Assembly: GCA_947503775.1 (NCBI GenBank)
Contig: CANNFE010000002.1
Span: forward strand, 62,001 to 126,000
Reading direction: 5' to 3'
Source of the DNA: an uncultured Paracoccaceae bacterium
Lineage (GTDB): Bacteria; Pseudomonadota; Alphaproteobacteria; Rhodobacterales; Rhodobacteraceae
DNA length: 64,000 nt
Below are positions 36,181 to 44,356 of this stretch, one piece after another. Both the position numbers and the translations under genes were made by a program. Position 1 is the first letter of the stretch. The number at the start of each line of letters is the position of its first letter. The notes below the pieces were generated by a model that worked only from the letters and a program-made list of their open reading frames with translations, ran no database searches and was not told the DNA's origin.

Positions 36181-36894
36181 CTAGGGGTGTGAGGCGACGC
36201 GGGCCAGTGTCAGAATGTAGACGCTGGTCGCGCCTGCGTCTTTCAGGGCCTTCGTTGCGACCGCAAGTGTCGCGCCGGATGTCATCACGTCATCGATCAG
36301 GAGGACGCGCTTTTCCGCAAGAGCTGCCGCAAAACGCGGATGGGGCTCGATCGCGCCGTCAAGAGCAGCGAACCGGGCATCGCGGCTATGACCATCGAGC
36401 ATCCGGGTCCGCTGCGTCCGGACAAGAGCACGGGGGTGATAGGCCAGGCCAGATTGCCGGGCGATTTCCTGCGCGAGGACAGCCGCCTGATTATAGCGGC
36501 GCGAGATCCGCCTGCTCCAATGGCTGGGAATAGGAACGATCTTCATGTCCGAGGAAAGCAGGTCTTGCCCCGCCGACAGCATCCACTTTGCGGCAGGCCG
36601 AGCCAGATCCAGCCTGTCCCCGTGTTTGAGAGAGAGGACCAGCTTTCTGCCGATCCCGGAATACAGCAGCGCCGCGCGACCTGCATCCCAGGGCCGATCC
36701 AAGGTCATGCACGCATCGCAACATGCCTCTGGCGTTGCGTCGCCCATCAAGGGGACGCCGCAGAGATTGCAGACCGCCCCCGAGATGAATGTCGTTTCCC
36801 CCCAACAGTCCGAGCAGAGAGCGAAATCATCTTCGGTGAAGGCATCGCAGGACAGGCATTGCGGCGGATAAACCAGACGCACGACACTTTGCAT
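36181..36894 (-). CDS. comF: ComF-family phosphoribosyltransferase-like protein
   Basis: A 237-residue protein of ComF type. The N-terminus has a double zinc-finger-like set of cysteines: C13/C16 and C27/C30, then C42/C45 and C58/C59/C62. The C-terminal domain has the PRPP-binding pattern RVLLIDDVMTSGATL, seen here as VLLIDDVMTSGAT near residue 205, and PIPSHWSRRISRRYNQAA earlier. In Bacillus and Haemophilus ComF is needed for DNA uptake; in other bacteria the role is not clear and may be in nucleotide salvage or fork repair. ATG 36894 is only 19 bases from the divergent methyltransferase start, so their promoters must overlap coding sequence. Confidence 0.93.
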   Translation of the reverse strand: MQSVVRLVYPPQCLSCDAFTEDDFALCSDCWGETTFISGAVCNLCGVPLMGDATPEACCDACMTLDRPWDAGRAALLYSGIGRKLVLSLKHGDRLDLARPAAKWMLSAGQDLLSSDMKIVPIPSHWSRRISRRYNQAAVLAQEIARQSGLAYHPRALVRTQRTRMLDGHSRDARFAALDGAIEPHPRFAAALAEKRVLLIDDVMTSGATLAVATKALKDAGATSVYILTLARVASHP

Positions 36895-36913
36895 TGGCGG
36901 TCGATCCTTCTAC

Positions 36914-37747
36914 ATGAGCGTCATGTCCACCCAACCTCTCTTGTTCGATCAGGCGCGGCTCGAGCGAAATCGGCAGGCCGCCACCGAAATGTTCCTGCAA
37001 GAGCGGGCGGCAGATGATGTCCTAGAAAGACTGGCAGAGGTTAACAGGACGTTTACCGCGCCCGCGATTGTCACACCGTTTCCGCAGGTCTGGGAGGATC
37101 GCCTCGAGACTGCGACCTGCGTGCCGCCGGCCGACCTTTTGCCGCTTGGCAGAGGCGAGCACGATCTGGTTGTCCATGCGCTCTCGCTTCACGCTGCGAA
37201 CGATCCGGTAGGACAGCTTGTTCAGGCGCGTCTTGCGCTGAAACCCGATGGACTTTTGATCGCGACCGCGTTTGGCGGGCAGACCCTTCACGAATTGCGC
37301 GCCAGTCTTGCCGAAGCCGAGATCGCGCTGAGCGGCGGGCTGTCACCGCGCATCTTCCCGATGGCGGATATTCGCGAATTCGGGGGGCTTTTACAGCGCG
37401 CGGGCTTTAACCTGCCTGTTGCGGATACCGAGCGGTTCAGCGTGGAATACAAAGGATTAAGGCCCCTTCTGCGAGATCTGAAAGCGATGGGAGAAGGCAA
37501 TGCGCAGAGCGCGCGGCAAAAAACCTTTGCGCCGAAAGATCTGTTTGGGCGGACCGAACGTATCTACATGGACCGCTTCGCCGATGTCGCAGGTGCCCTG
37601 AAAGCCACGTTCGAGATCATTACATTGACCGGATGGGCCCCGGCACCGGATCAGCCTGTTCCCCTGCGTCCAGGCTCGGCACGAAGCCGGTTGGCAGATG
37701 CGCTTGGTGCGACAGAGGTCGCCATCGCGCCGGATGGGATTAAATAG
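36914..37747 (+). CDS. SAM-dependent methyltransferase-fold protein, NDUFAF5/BioC-like
   Basis: A 277-residue protein with a class I methyltransferase fold. The N-terminal FDQARLERNRQAA resembles the opening of the NDUFAF5 family, and HDLVVHALSLHAANDPVGQLVQARLALKPDGLLIA is a motif IV-VI pattern. The glycine-rich motif I is degraded (TFTAPAIVTPFP in its place), so SAM binding is uncertain. In mitochondria NDUFAF5 hydroxylates an arginine of a complex I subunit, and bacterial relatives in alphaproteobacteria are of unknown activity. It is divergent from comF and followed 51 bases later by hemH on the same strand. The family call is moderate; the reaction is unknown. Confidence 0.75.
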   Translation: MSVMSTQPLLFDQARLERNRQAATEMFLQERAADDVLERLAEVNRTFTAPAIVTPFPQVWEDRLETATCVPPADLLPLGRGEHDLVVHALSLHAANDPVGQLVQARLALKPDGLLIATAFGGQTLHELRASLAEAEIALSGGLSPRIFPMADIREFGGLLQRAGFNLPVADTERFSVEYKGLRPLLRDLKAMGEGNAQSARQKTFAPKDLFGRTERIYMDRFADVAGALKATFEIITLTGWAPAPDQPVPLRPGSARSRLADALGATEVAIAPDGIK

Positions 37748-37798
37748 ACATACTCTGCTTGCCCGATGCAGCGCAGCGTAAAGGACCGAGGACGACAG

Positions 37799-38863
37799 AT
37801 GTTTGATGCCAGCATTCAGCCCGCGCGCGTACCCGTTCATGCCAAGGAAGATCATCCAAAGATCAAACCGGCCCGCGTGGGCATCCTCGTGGCCAATCTG
37901 GGGACACCGGATGGCACGGATTACTGGTCCATGCGCCGCTATCTCGGGGAGTTTCTGTCGGACCGGCGTGTGATCGACTACTCCCCGTGGCTATGGCAGC
38001 CGCTTTTGCAGCTTATCATCCTGAGCAAACGTCCGTTCAGTTCGGGTGCGGCCTATAAATCCATCTGGAACGAAGAGGCGGATGAAAGCCCGCTGATGAC
38101 GATCACCAAAGAGCAGACCGCCGGGATCCGGGACCGGATGCATGACCGATACGGCGATCAGGTGATGGTCGATTTCTGCATGCGGTACGGCAATCCATCG
38201 ACGAAATCAAAAGTGCGCGAAATGGTCGAGGCCGGCTGCCGCAAGATCCTGTTTTTCCCGCTCTATCCCCATTATGCCGGTGCGACTTCAGCGACGGCAA
38301 ACGACCAATTCTTCCGCGTTCTGATGGAAGAGAAATGGCAGCCGTCAGCCCGGATCGTCGAGCCTTATTTCGACCGTCCATCTTATATCGAAGCGCTCGC
38401 GCAGTCGATTGAGCGGGCCTATGCCAATCTTGAGACACGGCCCGATATCCTTGTCTGTTCGTATCACGGGGTCCCAAAGCGGTATCTGCTGGAAGGGGAT
38501 CCCTATCACTGCCAGTGCCAGAAGACGACGCGGCTGCTGAAGGAACGCCTGGGCTGGGACGATACCGAGATCAAGACAACCTTCCAGTCGCGCTTTGGGC
38601 CTGAAGAGTGGTTGAAACCCTATACGGTCGAAGAGGTTGCTCGGCTTGCGGAAGAGGGCAAGAAGAACATTGCTGTCTGTGCGCCTGCCTTCTCAGCCGA
38701 CTGCATCGAGACGCTTGAAGAGATCAACGAAGAGATCAAGGAAAGCTTTGAAGAAGCAGGCGGCGAGGAGTTCACCTATATCCCCTGCCTCAACGCGGAT
38801 GCAGAGCATCTGGATGCTCTGTCCGAGGTGATAGAAGAGAACCTGAAAGGCTGGCTCGACTAA
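37799..38863 (+). CDS. hemH: Ferrochelatase
   Basis: A 354-residue ferrochelatase inserting Fe2+ into protoporphyrin IX, the last step of haem synthesis. Key stretches are VGILVANLGTPDGT near residue 27, RYGNPSTKSKVREM near 128, the catalytic histidine in CSYHGVPKRYLLEGDPYHCQC (about 222-240, seen in parts) and the glutamate in FSADCIETLEEI near 300. ATG 37799 has GAGG seven bases upstream. The CxC after YH is found in forms that carry an iron-sulfur cluster, but I cannot assign one here. It stands downstream of the methyltransferase gene; the next two genes are on the opposite strand. Confidence 0.97.
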   Translation: MFDASIQPARVPVHAKEDHPKIKPARVGILVANLGTPDGTDYWSMRRYLGEFLSDRRVIDYSPWLWQPLLQLIILSKRPFSSGAAYKSIWNEEADESPLMTITKEQTAGIRDRMHDRYGDQVMVDFCMRYGNPSTKSKVREMVEAGCRKILFFPLYPHYAGATSATANDQFFRVLMEEKWQPSARIVEPYFDRPSYIEALAQSIERAYANLETRPDILVCSYHGVPKRYLLEGDPYHCQCQKTTRLLKERLGWDDTEIKTTFQSRFGPEEWLKPYTVEEVARLAEEGKKNIAVCAPAFSADCIETLEEINEEIKESFEEAGGEEFTYIPCLNADAEHLDALSEVIEENLKGWLD

Positions 38864-38884
38864 GTCAGCCTTTGAAGCAGGTCC

Positions 38885-39067
38885 TTAGCTTGAGCCGCTT
38901 GCGACGAGCAAAAGCAGAAGCACCGGCAGAACAAAGGTCGCCGCGGACGGCCCAACGGGTGCGGCCGTATCCTCGATTACGACCGGCGGCGCGGCTTGCG
39001 TCACCTCTTGCGATGTAGCGGGCAGAGCCGGTCCGATCAGGAAGGTCGCCAGAACTAGTTTCTTCAT
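38885..39067 (-). CDS. Small exported or membrane protein, 60 residues
   Basis: Starting at ATG 39067 the product has 60 residues: a signal-peptide-like N-terminus (KKLVLATFLIGPALPATS), a proline- and acid-rich middle (VIEDTAAPVGPSA) and a second hydrophobic segment (FVLPVLLLLLVASG) at the very end. Both hydrophobic stretches and a charged, mobile middle suggest a small inner-membrane protein with periplasmic middle. It follows the Tat-dependent L,D-transpeptidase gene by about 31 bases on the same strand, an arrangement I associate with other Rhodobacterales, so it may be co-expressed with it. No function is known. Confidence 0.65.
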   Translation of the reverse strand: MKKLVLATFLIGPALPATSQEVTQAAPPVVIEDTAAPVGPSAATFVLPVLLLLLVASGSS

Positions 39068-39098
39068 CTTGCCCCCAAGAGCCAAAGGTCCATTGATC

Positions 39099-39698
39099 TT
39101 AGATCAATAGGACCTGAGCGCCGTTCCTGGTCAATGCGAAAAGCTCGGCGATATGCTCGTTGTAAAGACCGATGCAACCGTTCGACGACCGCCGGCCGAT
39201 CTTGCGCGTGTCGTGGGTGCCGTGGATGCGGTAGTATTTCCAGCTCAGGTAAAGGGCGTGTGTCCCAAGCGGGTTTTCGGGGCCGGGACCAATGAAATCG
39301 GGCCATTCAGGGTTCCGGCGCTTCATCGCCGGGGTCGGCGCCCAAGAGGGGCCTTCGACCTTGCGGATAACGGAGGTACGGCCGCGACGGGTCAAATCCT
39401 CGGTCAGCGGCACTGAGGTGGGGTAGAGCTTGTAGATCGACTGGTCCTCGGACCAGTAATGAAGCGCCCGCGACTGGATATCGACGAGAAGCGCACCACC
39501 CCGAAGCGAGGAGAAATAGGGGCGCCAATCGAGCGTCCGGAAGCTGGAGATGTTGCGGCGCTGGCTGTTGGACAGATCGCCTTCGAATTCGGTCGTGCCC
39601 GCGGTCTGCGCCATCGCGCCGGTTCCGAGGCTGGCAGCGGCAGTTGCGGTGGCAAGAAAGCCACGGCGGCTTAGCGGTTGTGGCATTTTGCGGTTCAT
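39099..39698 (-). CDS. L,D-transpeptidase with Tat signal (YkuD domain)
   Basis: A 199-residue protein. The N-terminus has a twin-arginine signal, LSRRGFLATATAAASLG, ending near AMA-Q (about residue 30). The YkuD catalytic domain occupies about 75-199, with H159 in HGTHDTRKIG and the nucleophile C175 in RRSSNGCIGL. It should make 3-3 cross-links or attach proteins to peptidoglycan in the periplasm. ATG 39698 was chosen because AGGAG lies seven bases upstream. It is divergent from a CAP-domain lipoprotein and stands within a short cell-wall group (two L,D-transpeptidases and a small exported protein between 38885 and 40882). Confidence 0.92.
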   Translation of the reverse strand: MNRKMPQPLSRRGFLATATAAASLGTGAMAQTAGTTEFEGDLSNSQRRNISSFRTLDWRPYFSSLRGGALLVDIQSRALHYWSEDQSIYKLYPTSVPLTEDLTRRGRTSVIRKVEGPSWAPTPAMKRRNPEWPDFIGPGPENPLGTHALYLSWKYYRIHGTHDTRKIGRRSSNGCIGLYNEHIAELFALTRNGAQVLLI

Positions 39699-39865
39699 TT
39701 TTATCTCCTGGACGGGAAGAATCGTCGACATCGTAAGGTACGGCGCAGATAGCGCAGCTACAAATCAAAGTCCCGTTAAGACGGTGGCGGCGCGCAAGAC
39801 TGCGTTTGATGTGCAACTTCGAAATCGCTATGTCGGGTGCAGCCTTTTTGACAGACAGGACGCAG

Positions 39866-40372
39866 ATGCTTCGTTTTCCCTTTATAATCGCGACATTAGC
39901 GATTCTTCTCGCAGCCTGTACGACGACACCTGCCGGGGTCTCCAGCAGTGGTGAGACGTCGCGGATCTATCAGATCGACCGGCGGGATACCGCGGAAATC
40001 CAGTTTCGGATGCTGGATGGCGTAAACGCGCTCAGGTCCGCATCGGGCCGCGCTCCGCTTGAGCTTGATGCGGCTCTGAACGCGGCAGCGGCGACCCATT
40101 CGCGCGATATGGCCGTTCAGAACAGACCCTGGCATTTTGGGTCCGATGGGTCCTCCCCGATCGACCGGGTGCGCCGGGTTGGATATCAAGGCCAGCTTCT
40201 GGGGGAGAATATCTCGGAAACCTACGAAACGGAGCTGGAAACGCTCGCCGCCTGGATGGAGCTGCGGGAAACCCGCGATGTCGTTCTCGCACCGGATGCC
40301 CGCAAGATGGGATTTGCCTGGTTCCAGGAAGATGGCGGCAAGATCTGGTGGACGCTCGTCACCGGGACCTGA
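39866..40372 (+). CDS. CAP-domain (SCP/PR1) lipoprotein
   Basis: A 168-residue protein with a lipoprotein signal peptide (LRFPFIIATLAILLAAC; lipobox LAAC, cysteine at 18). The CAP domain (about 45-165) shows LDAALNAAAATHSRDMA and GENISETYETELETLAAWM, where the histidine and glutamate belong to the usual CAP cavity. Bacterial CAP proteins are poorly understood; some bind cell-wall or lipid ligands. ATG 39866 has AGGA six bases upstream; the upstream 20 codons in frame are not convincing. It is flanked by two L,D-transpeptidase genes, divergent from one and convergent with the other, so a role at the envelope is likely. Confidence 0.85.
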   Translation: MLRFPFIIATLAILLAACTTTPAGVSSSGETSRIYQIDRRDTAEIQFRMLDGVNALRSASGRAPLELDAALNAAAATHSRDMAVQNRPWHFGSDGSSPIDRVRRVGYQGQLLGENISETYETELETLAAWMELRETRDVVLAPDARKMGFAWFQEDGGKIWWTLVTGT

Positions 40373-40390
40373 CCGCCAAGCCTTTGTGTT

Positions 40391-40882
40391 TTATGGGAAG
40401 ATATCGATCGGCGTGCCATCCTGAACCATGGCATAGATCTCTTCCATCTCTCTGTTCGAAACCGCGATGCATCCCCATGTCCAGTCATCGTTGCGGCGCA
40501 GTTTCTTCGGAGTACCATGAATGAAGATATCGCCGCCCGGTGACACGCCAAGCTGCTCGGCCCGGGCGATGTCGAATTCGTTGGGATAGGAAATGCCGAG
40601 CGAGAGGTGAAAATCGCTGTTCGGATTGCGCCGGTCGATGAAATACGCGCCTTCGGGAGTGCGACCATCGCCTTCGATGGATTTGTCGCCGGACGGAGCG
40701 AAGCCAAGCTCGAATTCGTAGCTGCTCAGGATCTGGTTGTGGTGAAAAAGATGCATCATCCGCTGCTCTTTGAAGACCACAACGCGCGTGACCTGCGGGC
40801 CGTCATAGGCGCGAAATTTCGAGGATGAGCAGCCGGCGAGCAGCACGGCGGCGCATAGAAACGCGATTAATCGATACAACAT
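40391..40882 (-). CDS. YafK-like L,D-transpeptidase family lipoprotein
   Basis: A 163-residue protein with a lipobox (LIAFLCAAVLLAGC, cysteine at about 18) and a YkuD-type catalytic domain. The active site is H122 in FIHGTPKKL and C138 in WTWGCIAVSN. The order VVVFKEQRMMHLF, GRTPEGAYFIDRRNPNSDFHLSLGISYPN, seen here in parts, matches the YafK/DpaA branch, which may cut rather than form lipoprotein-peptidoglycan links. That branch assignment is from memory of the pattern. It lies tail-to-tail with the CAP lipoprotein gene and downstream of the RNA methyltransferase (138-base gap) on the same strand. Confidence 0.88.
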   Translation of the reverse strand: MLYRLIAFLCAAVLLAGCSSSKFRAYDGPQVTRVVVFKEQRMMHLFHHNQILSSYEFELGFAPSGDKSIEGDGRTPEGAYFIDRRNPNSDFHLSLGISYPNEFDIARAEQLGVSPGGDIFIHGTPKKLRRNDDWTWGCIAVSNREMEEIYAMVQDGTPIDIFP

Positions 40883-41020
40883 GTCAAATCTGCTCGTGCC
40901 TTAGGGTGCCTGTTCTGAAACGCGCTTGATGCGCTGCTTTTTGGTTAAAATAGAAGAATGTTAAAAACAGGGCAATGCGGCATGACGGTGCCTCCAGCGG
41001 AAAATGCCGGGTGGCCTTGG

Positions 41021-42205
41021 TTAATGCCGGGTCAGCTGCGCCGCTAGTTCGACATGGGCGGCCCACCGAAACTGATCGATTGGCTGGACCCAATCGAGCG
41101 TATAGCCCGCTTTGGTTAACGCTTTGCTGTCGCGGGCGAACGTTGCCGGGTTGCAGGACAACGAAGCGATCCGGGGCGGCCCGCCTTTCGCCAGTTCCGC
41201 CATCTGGGCGGCGGCCCCCGGACGGGGCGGATCGATCACCACGGCGTCGACGCCCTGTAATTCAGCGCTGTCCAAGGGTCGCCGGAAGAGATCGCGCGTC
41301 TCGGTCGTAATCTGTTTCAGCCCCTGGCTCTGCCGGACGCCTCGCTCGAGCGCGGCCAGCATATCCTCCTGCCCTTCGATGGCATGGACGGCGGCAGTCT
41401 GGGCGAGCGGCAGGCTAAATGTGCCGCATCCGCTGAAGAGATCGAGGATGCGGCTTGCGGTCCCGATTGCCTCTTGCGCGGCGGCAAAAAGCGCGGTCTC
41501 GCCGGATTTGGTCGCCTGCAGGAACGCCCCGGGTGGCGGGATAATCTGAGCCGTGCCAAAGGTTTGCATCGCGCGGCCCGTGTCGTAGACAGGTTCGTCA
41601 TTCCAAACGAGCCGCGCAAGATGGTGATCGCGGGCTAGGCTTGACAGATCTTCGCGCAGCTCTCGCGTCAGGGGTTTGTCGGCCACGACGAGAAGATCGA
41701 GGCCGCCCTGAGCTTCGGTGACGGTCAGATCAACCTCGGTCTTTCGGGAGGCGGCAAGGCGGGTGATCTGCTCATAGCACTCCATCCCGGCCAGGAGCGC
41801 CGGCGTCACGAGCTGGCAATCTGGGATCGAAACGATCTGGTCCGAGCCATACCGGTGAAAACCCACGAGGGCGCCGGCCTTTGTGCGCCGCCCGGAGAAC
41901 TTGGCTCGGCGGCGGCTTTGGGGCGGAGAGGTCTGGATCGGGCGGATCTCGGTTTCGAGCCCCTGGGCGGCGAGTGCGATGCGGATCGTTTCGGTCTTCC
42001 ACTCCGCCACGAAATCGTCCGATGCGTGCTGCACGACGCATCCGCCGCAGGATTTGAAGTGGCGGCAGGGCGGCCGAACGCGATCGCTTGAAGGAGTGAT
42101 TATTCGTTCATTCTCAACCACTTCACCCGGCAGCGTGCGAGGCACGAGCGTACCGTCAACCGCACGGCCCAGACCGTGATGGGTGAGCGCGATGATCTGG
42201 TGCAT
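41021..42205 (-). CDS. RNA m5U methyltransferase, TrmA/RlmD family
   Basis: A 394-residue enzyme of the RumA/TrmA family. It has the four cysteines for a [4Fe-4S] cluster, C47, C53, C56 (PCRHFKSCGGC) and C130 (IPDCQL), the SAM motif ILDLFSGCGTFSLPLA, the DPPRPGA motif and the catalytic C351 in SLSCNPATFARD. A short TRAM-like N-terminus precedes the cluster. It should methylate C5 of a uridine in rRNA (m5U1939 or m5U747 in E. coli numbering) or tRNA; the target cannot be chosen from sequence. Its start is directly adjacent to the stop of the ABC exporter gene, so it may be the last gene of that operon. Confidence 0.92.
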   Translation of the reverse strand: MHQIIALTHHGLGRAVDGTLVPRTLPGEVVENERIITPSSDRVRPPCRHFKSCGGCVVQHASDDFVAEWKTETIRIALAAQGLETEIRPIQTSPPQSRRRAKFSGRRTKAGALVGFHRYGSDQIVSIPDCQLVTPALLAGMECYEQITRLAASRKTEVDLTVTEAQGGLDLLVVADKPLTRELREDLSSLARDHHLARLVWNDEPVYDTGRAMQTFGTAQIIPPPGAFLQATKSGETALFAAAQEAIGTASRILDLFSGCGTFSLPLAQTAAVHAIEGQEDMLAALERGVRQSQGLKQITTETRDLFRRPLDSAELQGVDAVVIDPPRPGAAAQMAELAKGGPPRIASLSCNPATFARDSKALTKAGYTLDWVQPIDQFRWAAHVELAAQLTRH

Positions 42206-44020
42206 CTACTCGGCAGCCTTCGTCGTCAGAAAGCCGCCGGACTGCCTGTTCCAGTAGCGCGCGTAAAGCCCGTCCTTGGACAGCAGCGCGCTGTGGGACC
42301 CGGTTTCGACGATATGACCCTCTTCGAGAACCACGATCCGGTCCATGCGCGCGATGGTCGACAGGCGGTGGGCGATGGCGATCACGGTCTTGTCCTCCAT
42401 CACCGTATCGAGCGCTGTCTGGATCACGGCTTCGACCTCGCTGTCGAGGGCCGAGGTTGCCTCGTCCAGGATCAGGATCGGGGCATCCTTGAGGATCGCG
42501 CGGGCCAGGGCGATCCGCTGGCGTTGGCCGCCCGAGAGCTTGACGCCGCGCTCTCCGAGATAGGCGTCATAGCCGGTATTGCCCCGGTGATCCTTGAGAT
42601 CTTGAATGAAATCATGGGCTTCGGCGCGTTTTGCGGCAGCGATAAGTTCGTCCTCGGTGGCGTCGCGCCTGCCGTAGAGGATGTTGTCGCGGGCTGTTCG
42701 ATTGAACATCGCGGTGTCCTGCGTGACCATCCCGATGGCGCTGCGCAGGCTGTCCTGCGTGACATTTGAGATATCCTGACCATCGATCAGAATGCGCCCC
42801 GCTTCGGCGTCGTAAAGGCGCAAAAGCAGCGAAACGAGAGTCGATTTGCCGGCGCCCGACGCGCCGACGAGGCCGATCTTTTCGCCCGCTCCGACGGTCA
42901 GGTCGATGCTGTCGATGCCGCCGGTCTCACGACCATAGCTGAAGCTGGCCTTGTCGAACGTGATCTCGGCTTGCTTTATTTCCAATGGCTTAGCATCTTT
43001 TTTATCGGTGATCGTCGGGCGCGGGGTGAGGGTGCGCATGCCGTCCTCGACCTCTCCGATATTCGAATAAATGCCCATCAGCGTGAAGCTGACCCAGCCC
43101 GTCATCTGCGAGATCCGAAGAGAGACCGTGCCGACTGCGGCGATGTCCCCGGGGGTTGCGAAACCGGCCTGCCAGAGGGCCAGGACAGCAGCGGTCAGAG
43201 CCACGGGGAGGATGGCGGCGATGATGGTGAGCAGGAAGCGGAAGAGCGAGGAGATCGAGCCGAAATCGATCATCCGTTCGCGGTAGGTATCCATGGATTT
43301 GATCGCGACATCATCCTCGTGCTGAGCGCTAGCGAAGAGCTTGACGGTTCGCATATTTGTAATGGTGTCAACGACTTGACCCGATACGGCGGCGCGCGCT
43401 CCGGCGCGGGCGGCGGCGCGGACACGGATGCGGGGGAGAAACCATGTGATGAACCGCAGATAGGCCAGAAGCCAGAGCGCGAGCAGGATTGCGATGCGCC
43501 AGTCGATGGTTAACAGCAAAAGGGTCGCGGCCGTCATGGAGGCAAGGGCGAAGACGACGGTGTTAACGGTTTCGATGGTGACTTCGGTGACGGCACGGGA
43601 GGCCTGCATCTGCTTTTGCGCGATGCGGCCGGCGAAGTCGTTGTCGAAGAAGGTGACGGATTGACCGAGTGTCCAGCGGTGCAGTCGGGAGAGGACGAGC
43701 GAGCTGAGGCTGGGGCCGATCACGACGGACTGCACGAAGGAAAACGAGCCGAAGACGATAGGTCTGAGGATCAGGAAGAACGCGGCTATCGCCATGAAGA
43801 CAAATGCATTTTCCGAAAACACCTGACCCTCGCCCGACGCCAGAGCGCTGTCGATCACGACGCCCAGCAGGATCGCTCCGAGCACGTCGAATGTGCCCGT
43901 TCCGATCGACAGAACGATGGCGACGAGCAGGAAGGGCCAGGCGCTGGAGATGCTCCAGAGCAGAAATTTCCATAGCGTCTGGGGCGGCGGCTGATCTGTC
44001 GGAGCGAAGGGCGCGATCAG
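42206..44020 (-). CDS. ABC exporter half-transporter, membrane and ATPase domains fused (start unclear)
   Basis: A type I ABC exporter half. The C-terminal ATPase (about the last 240 residues) has Walker A VGASGAGKST, signature KLSGGQRQRIALARA, Walker B ILILDEATSALDSE and switch histidine AIAHRLSTI, all intact. Six membrane segments precede it. The frame stays coding-like upstream of the first canonical start (GTG 43885), which lies inside the first membrane helix, through SLIAPFAPTDQPPPQTLWKF; this matches the N-terminus of the neighbouring exporter (NLIDPFQSYAETDVPPRKLW, seen in part). No ATG, GTG or TTG exists in frame before it. The end given, 44020, is a CTG codon. ATG 44042 would be in frame after loss of one T. 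A promoter-like pair at 44107-44134 also supports an upstream start. Confidence 0.85.
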   Translation of the reverse strand: MIAPFAPTDQPPPQTLWKFLLWSISSAWPFLLVAIVLSIGTGTFDVLGAILLGVVIDSALASGEGQVFSENAFVFMAIAAFFLILRPIVFGSFSFVQSVVIGPSLSSLVLSRLHRWTLGQSVTFFDNDFAGRIAQKQMQASRAVTEVTIETVNTVVFALASMTAATLLLLTIDWRIAILLALWLLAYLRFITWFLPRIRVRAAARAGARAAVSGQVVDTITNMRTVKLFASAQHEDDVAIKSMDTYRERMIDFGSISSLFRFLLTIIAAILPVALTAAVLALWQAGFATPGDIAAVGTVSLRISQMTGWVSFTLMGIYSNIGEVEDGMRTLTPRPTITDKKDAKPLEIKQAEITFDKASFSYGRETGGIDSIDLTVGAGEKIGLVGASGAGKSTLVSLLLRLYDAEAGRILIDGQDISNVTQDSLRSAIGMVTQDTAMFNRTARDNILYGRRDATEDELIAAAKRAEAHDFIQDLKDHRGNTGYDAYLGERGVKLSGGQRQRIALARAILKDAPILILDEATSALDSEVEAVIQTALDTVMEDKTVIAIAHRLSTIARMDRIVVLEEGHIVETGSHSALLSKDGLYARYWNRQSGGFLTTKAAE

Positions 44021-44040
44021 ACTGGCGGCGCGACTAATCC

Positions 44041-44356
44041 ATGCGGGACGGGCGATCGGATTAACCTTTCGCGGCGAAGGGTGAAGCGGGAAGTAGAGAT
44101 TTGTTCACCTTATTCCCCCGGACTCTGATGTCAAATGTAAGAATATGCGACTGGCCTGTTATCGCCGTGGGCTCTGTTCCGCGAATCGGTGGTTAACGGC
44201 GAGAGAGACCTGAAAACGGGCCTGCGGCATCCGGGCGGCATTTGGTCGGCATCCGGGAGGAGGCAATTTGCATCGACCCCCTCTTTAAGGGTGCGCGCGC
44301 TGGATTGGCCGCGCAACGGCGGAAACAATCCCAAGTTTGAGACGGCGATTGTTAAT
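44041..44356. other. Spacer between the two ABC exporter genes
   Basis: About 316 bases with no convincing gene on either strand. It holds the candidate promoter at 44107-44134 for the downstream exporter gene, and its composition is less G+C-rich around 44095-44160. No hairpin terminator with a T-run was seen after the exporter gene ending at 44357. No tRNA or repeat was recognised. Confidence 0.5.
44107..44134 (-). promoter_or_regulatory. Candidate promoter of the ABC exporter gene at 42206
   Basis: On the minus strand TTGACA (44134-44129) is followed after 16 bases by TAAGGT (44112-44107). The -35 element is perfect, the -10 weak. Transcription would start near 44100, about 60 bases before the expected N-terminus. 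Confidence 0.45.

Noticed and set aside
41003-41032. Direct repeat AATGCCGGGT twice, 20 bases apart
   Set aside because: Short, spanning the end of the methyltransferase gene, with no third copy and no mobile-element context.
40884-41093. 69-codon minus-strand frame between the L,D-transpeptidase and RNA methyltransferase genes
   Set aside because: It overlaps the methyltransferase 3' end, has no ribosome-binding site and no protein-like pattern.
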